DNA from: Acanthaster planci
Lineage: Eukaryota; Echinodermata; Asteroidea; Valvatida; Acanthasteridae
Direction of reading: 5' to 3'
Assembly (NCBI RefSeq): GCF_001949145.1
Contig: NW_019091454.1
Location: 167,363-207,491, forward strand
DNA length: 40,129 bases
Shown in pieces: positions 39,413 to 40,129 of this stretch. How positions within the stretch are numbered: the first letter of the stretch is position 1; each line of letters starts with the position of its first letter. The notes beneath the pieces are model-generated. The model had not been told where the DNA came from, did no database searches, and was given only the letters and a program-made list of their open reading frames with translations. The position numbers and the translations under genes are program-made.

Positions 39413-40129
39413 GAGCCATGTTGAGGATGATAGTCATCTAGGCCTACCAAAGTGAATACAAAAGTTAAAATTTGGGTCTCTCTTCTAAGGTTTCCATAGG
39501 CCAGGTGGCAGTAGTGACATTGTTACGCCCCAACTGTAGCATCTGTCCCAATGGCAGGTAGGGCCTACTCCGCCAACGAAAACAGCGACCATGGCCACGT
39601 ACGCGCGTACCAGCCAGTCCAAGGATCGGGTTACACAATGTTTTCTTTGATCAGTCCGTATGCAGGGTTCTGCCCAGGATGGTTTTAGTGCCGGCAGGAC
39701 TATCTAAGCGGAGCGCCACCATCGGTTGGCGCGGAGCGTACCAGAAAATGTTTGGAATCTAAAAGCCCCCATATGGCCGGAAACAGCACTTTCTGGGTAT
39801 TTTCAGCTGTGTATACACAGTCTAGAATTAGGGATCTCATGTCTGAAATTTCTGAAATTTAATAAAAAAATTAAAAATTTGTAATTTTGGTCAACTAGGA
39901 TGAGGTGATAATTTTCGACGGGCAATTAAATTAGAAAAAAAGAGTAGAAATAAATATTGATTTTATACTGTAAATCCCTTTAATATTGAATTAATTTCTA
40001 TCTCTATGATGCCCATAATTTTTCATTGCTATTCAAATCATTTTTCATTTTTTTTGTGTGTTGAAAATAAGGCGAAACATGCAAAATCTTGGCGGAATAT
40101 TTTCCTTATTTTCTTTGTACAAAAGTTCA
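39413..40129. other. Right end of window, repeats and AT-rich DNA, no gene recognised
   Basis: Around 39665-39760 the sequence has a GC-rich repeat-like patch (TAAGCGGAGCGCC, then TTGGCGCGGAGCG, partly self-complementary) of a kind seen in DNA transposon remnants. From about 39830 onward the DNA is strongly AT-rich with runs of A and T. I see no exon. Confidence 0.55.

Overview
This is animal nuclear DNA. Three spliced protein-coding genes can be reconstructed exon by exon with GT-AG (and one AT-AC) junctions, introns run from a few hundred bases to about 2.3 kb, and the non-coding DNA is crowded with LINE, SINE, Tc1, hAT and hairpin (MITE) remnants. The base composition is AT-rich, and the repeat types (a MITE with GGGCCC ends and 'aagcacagaat' motifs, CORE-like SINEs, an extreme excess of TACATGTA) suggest a marine invertebrate, perhaps a deuterostome such as an echinoderm, hemichordate or amphioxus. 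That placement is a guess.

Layout. Positions 839-24077, minus strand: 17 coding exons of ECT2, the Rho guanine-nucleotide exchange factor that drives cytokinesis. They give 775 residues in one unbroken frame; the C-terminal tail lies beyond the left edge. A 757-base assembly gap sits in intron 3. Positions 24078-24501: a compact head-to-head promoter. Positions 24502-29770, plus strand: PUDP (pseudouridine-5'-phosphatase), complete in four exons, with a broken LINE in intron 2. Positions 29771-33898: a gene-poor interval with a hairpin repeat, a tRNA-derived SINE and a THAP-domain pseudogene. Positions 33899-38937, minus strand: ZNHIT1, complete in five exons (161 residues). Its intron 3 is a textbook AT-AC, U12-type (minor spliceosome) intron. 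A RecQ-like helicase fragment and several repeats sit in intron 1. The right end (39164-40129) is repeats and AT-rich DNA.

The three genes do not form a pathway: ECT2 acts in cytokinesis, PUDP in nucleotide catabolism and ZNHIT1 in SRCAP-type chromatin remodelling. ECT2 and PUDP diverge from one promoter; PUDP and ZNHIT1 converge.

The most unusual signal is the 8-mer TACATGTA. I count about 100 copies by hand against roughly one expected, and only one lies inside a coding exon. Where the window supplies two alignable copies of a sequence, TACATGTA replaces a plain TA, a clean 6-base gain: in a local direct repeat, in a 111-bp duplication, inside a conserved Tc1 transposase motif, and probably in the two arms of a Tc1 terminal repeat and in a SINE. 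TA to TA-CA-TG-TA is exactly the footprint expected when a Tc1-type transposon with CA...TG ends excises, and a Tc1-like element with such ends lies in the window. I propose that much of this hexamer load is accumulated excision scars, some expanded by repeated cycles into (TACATG)n runs.
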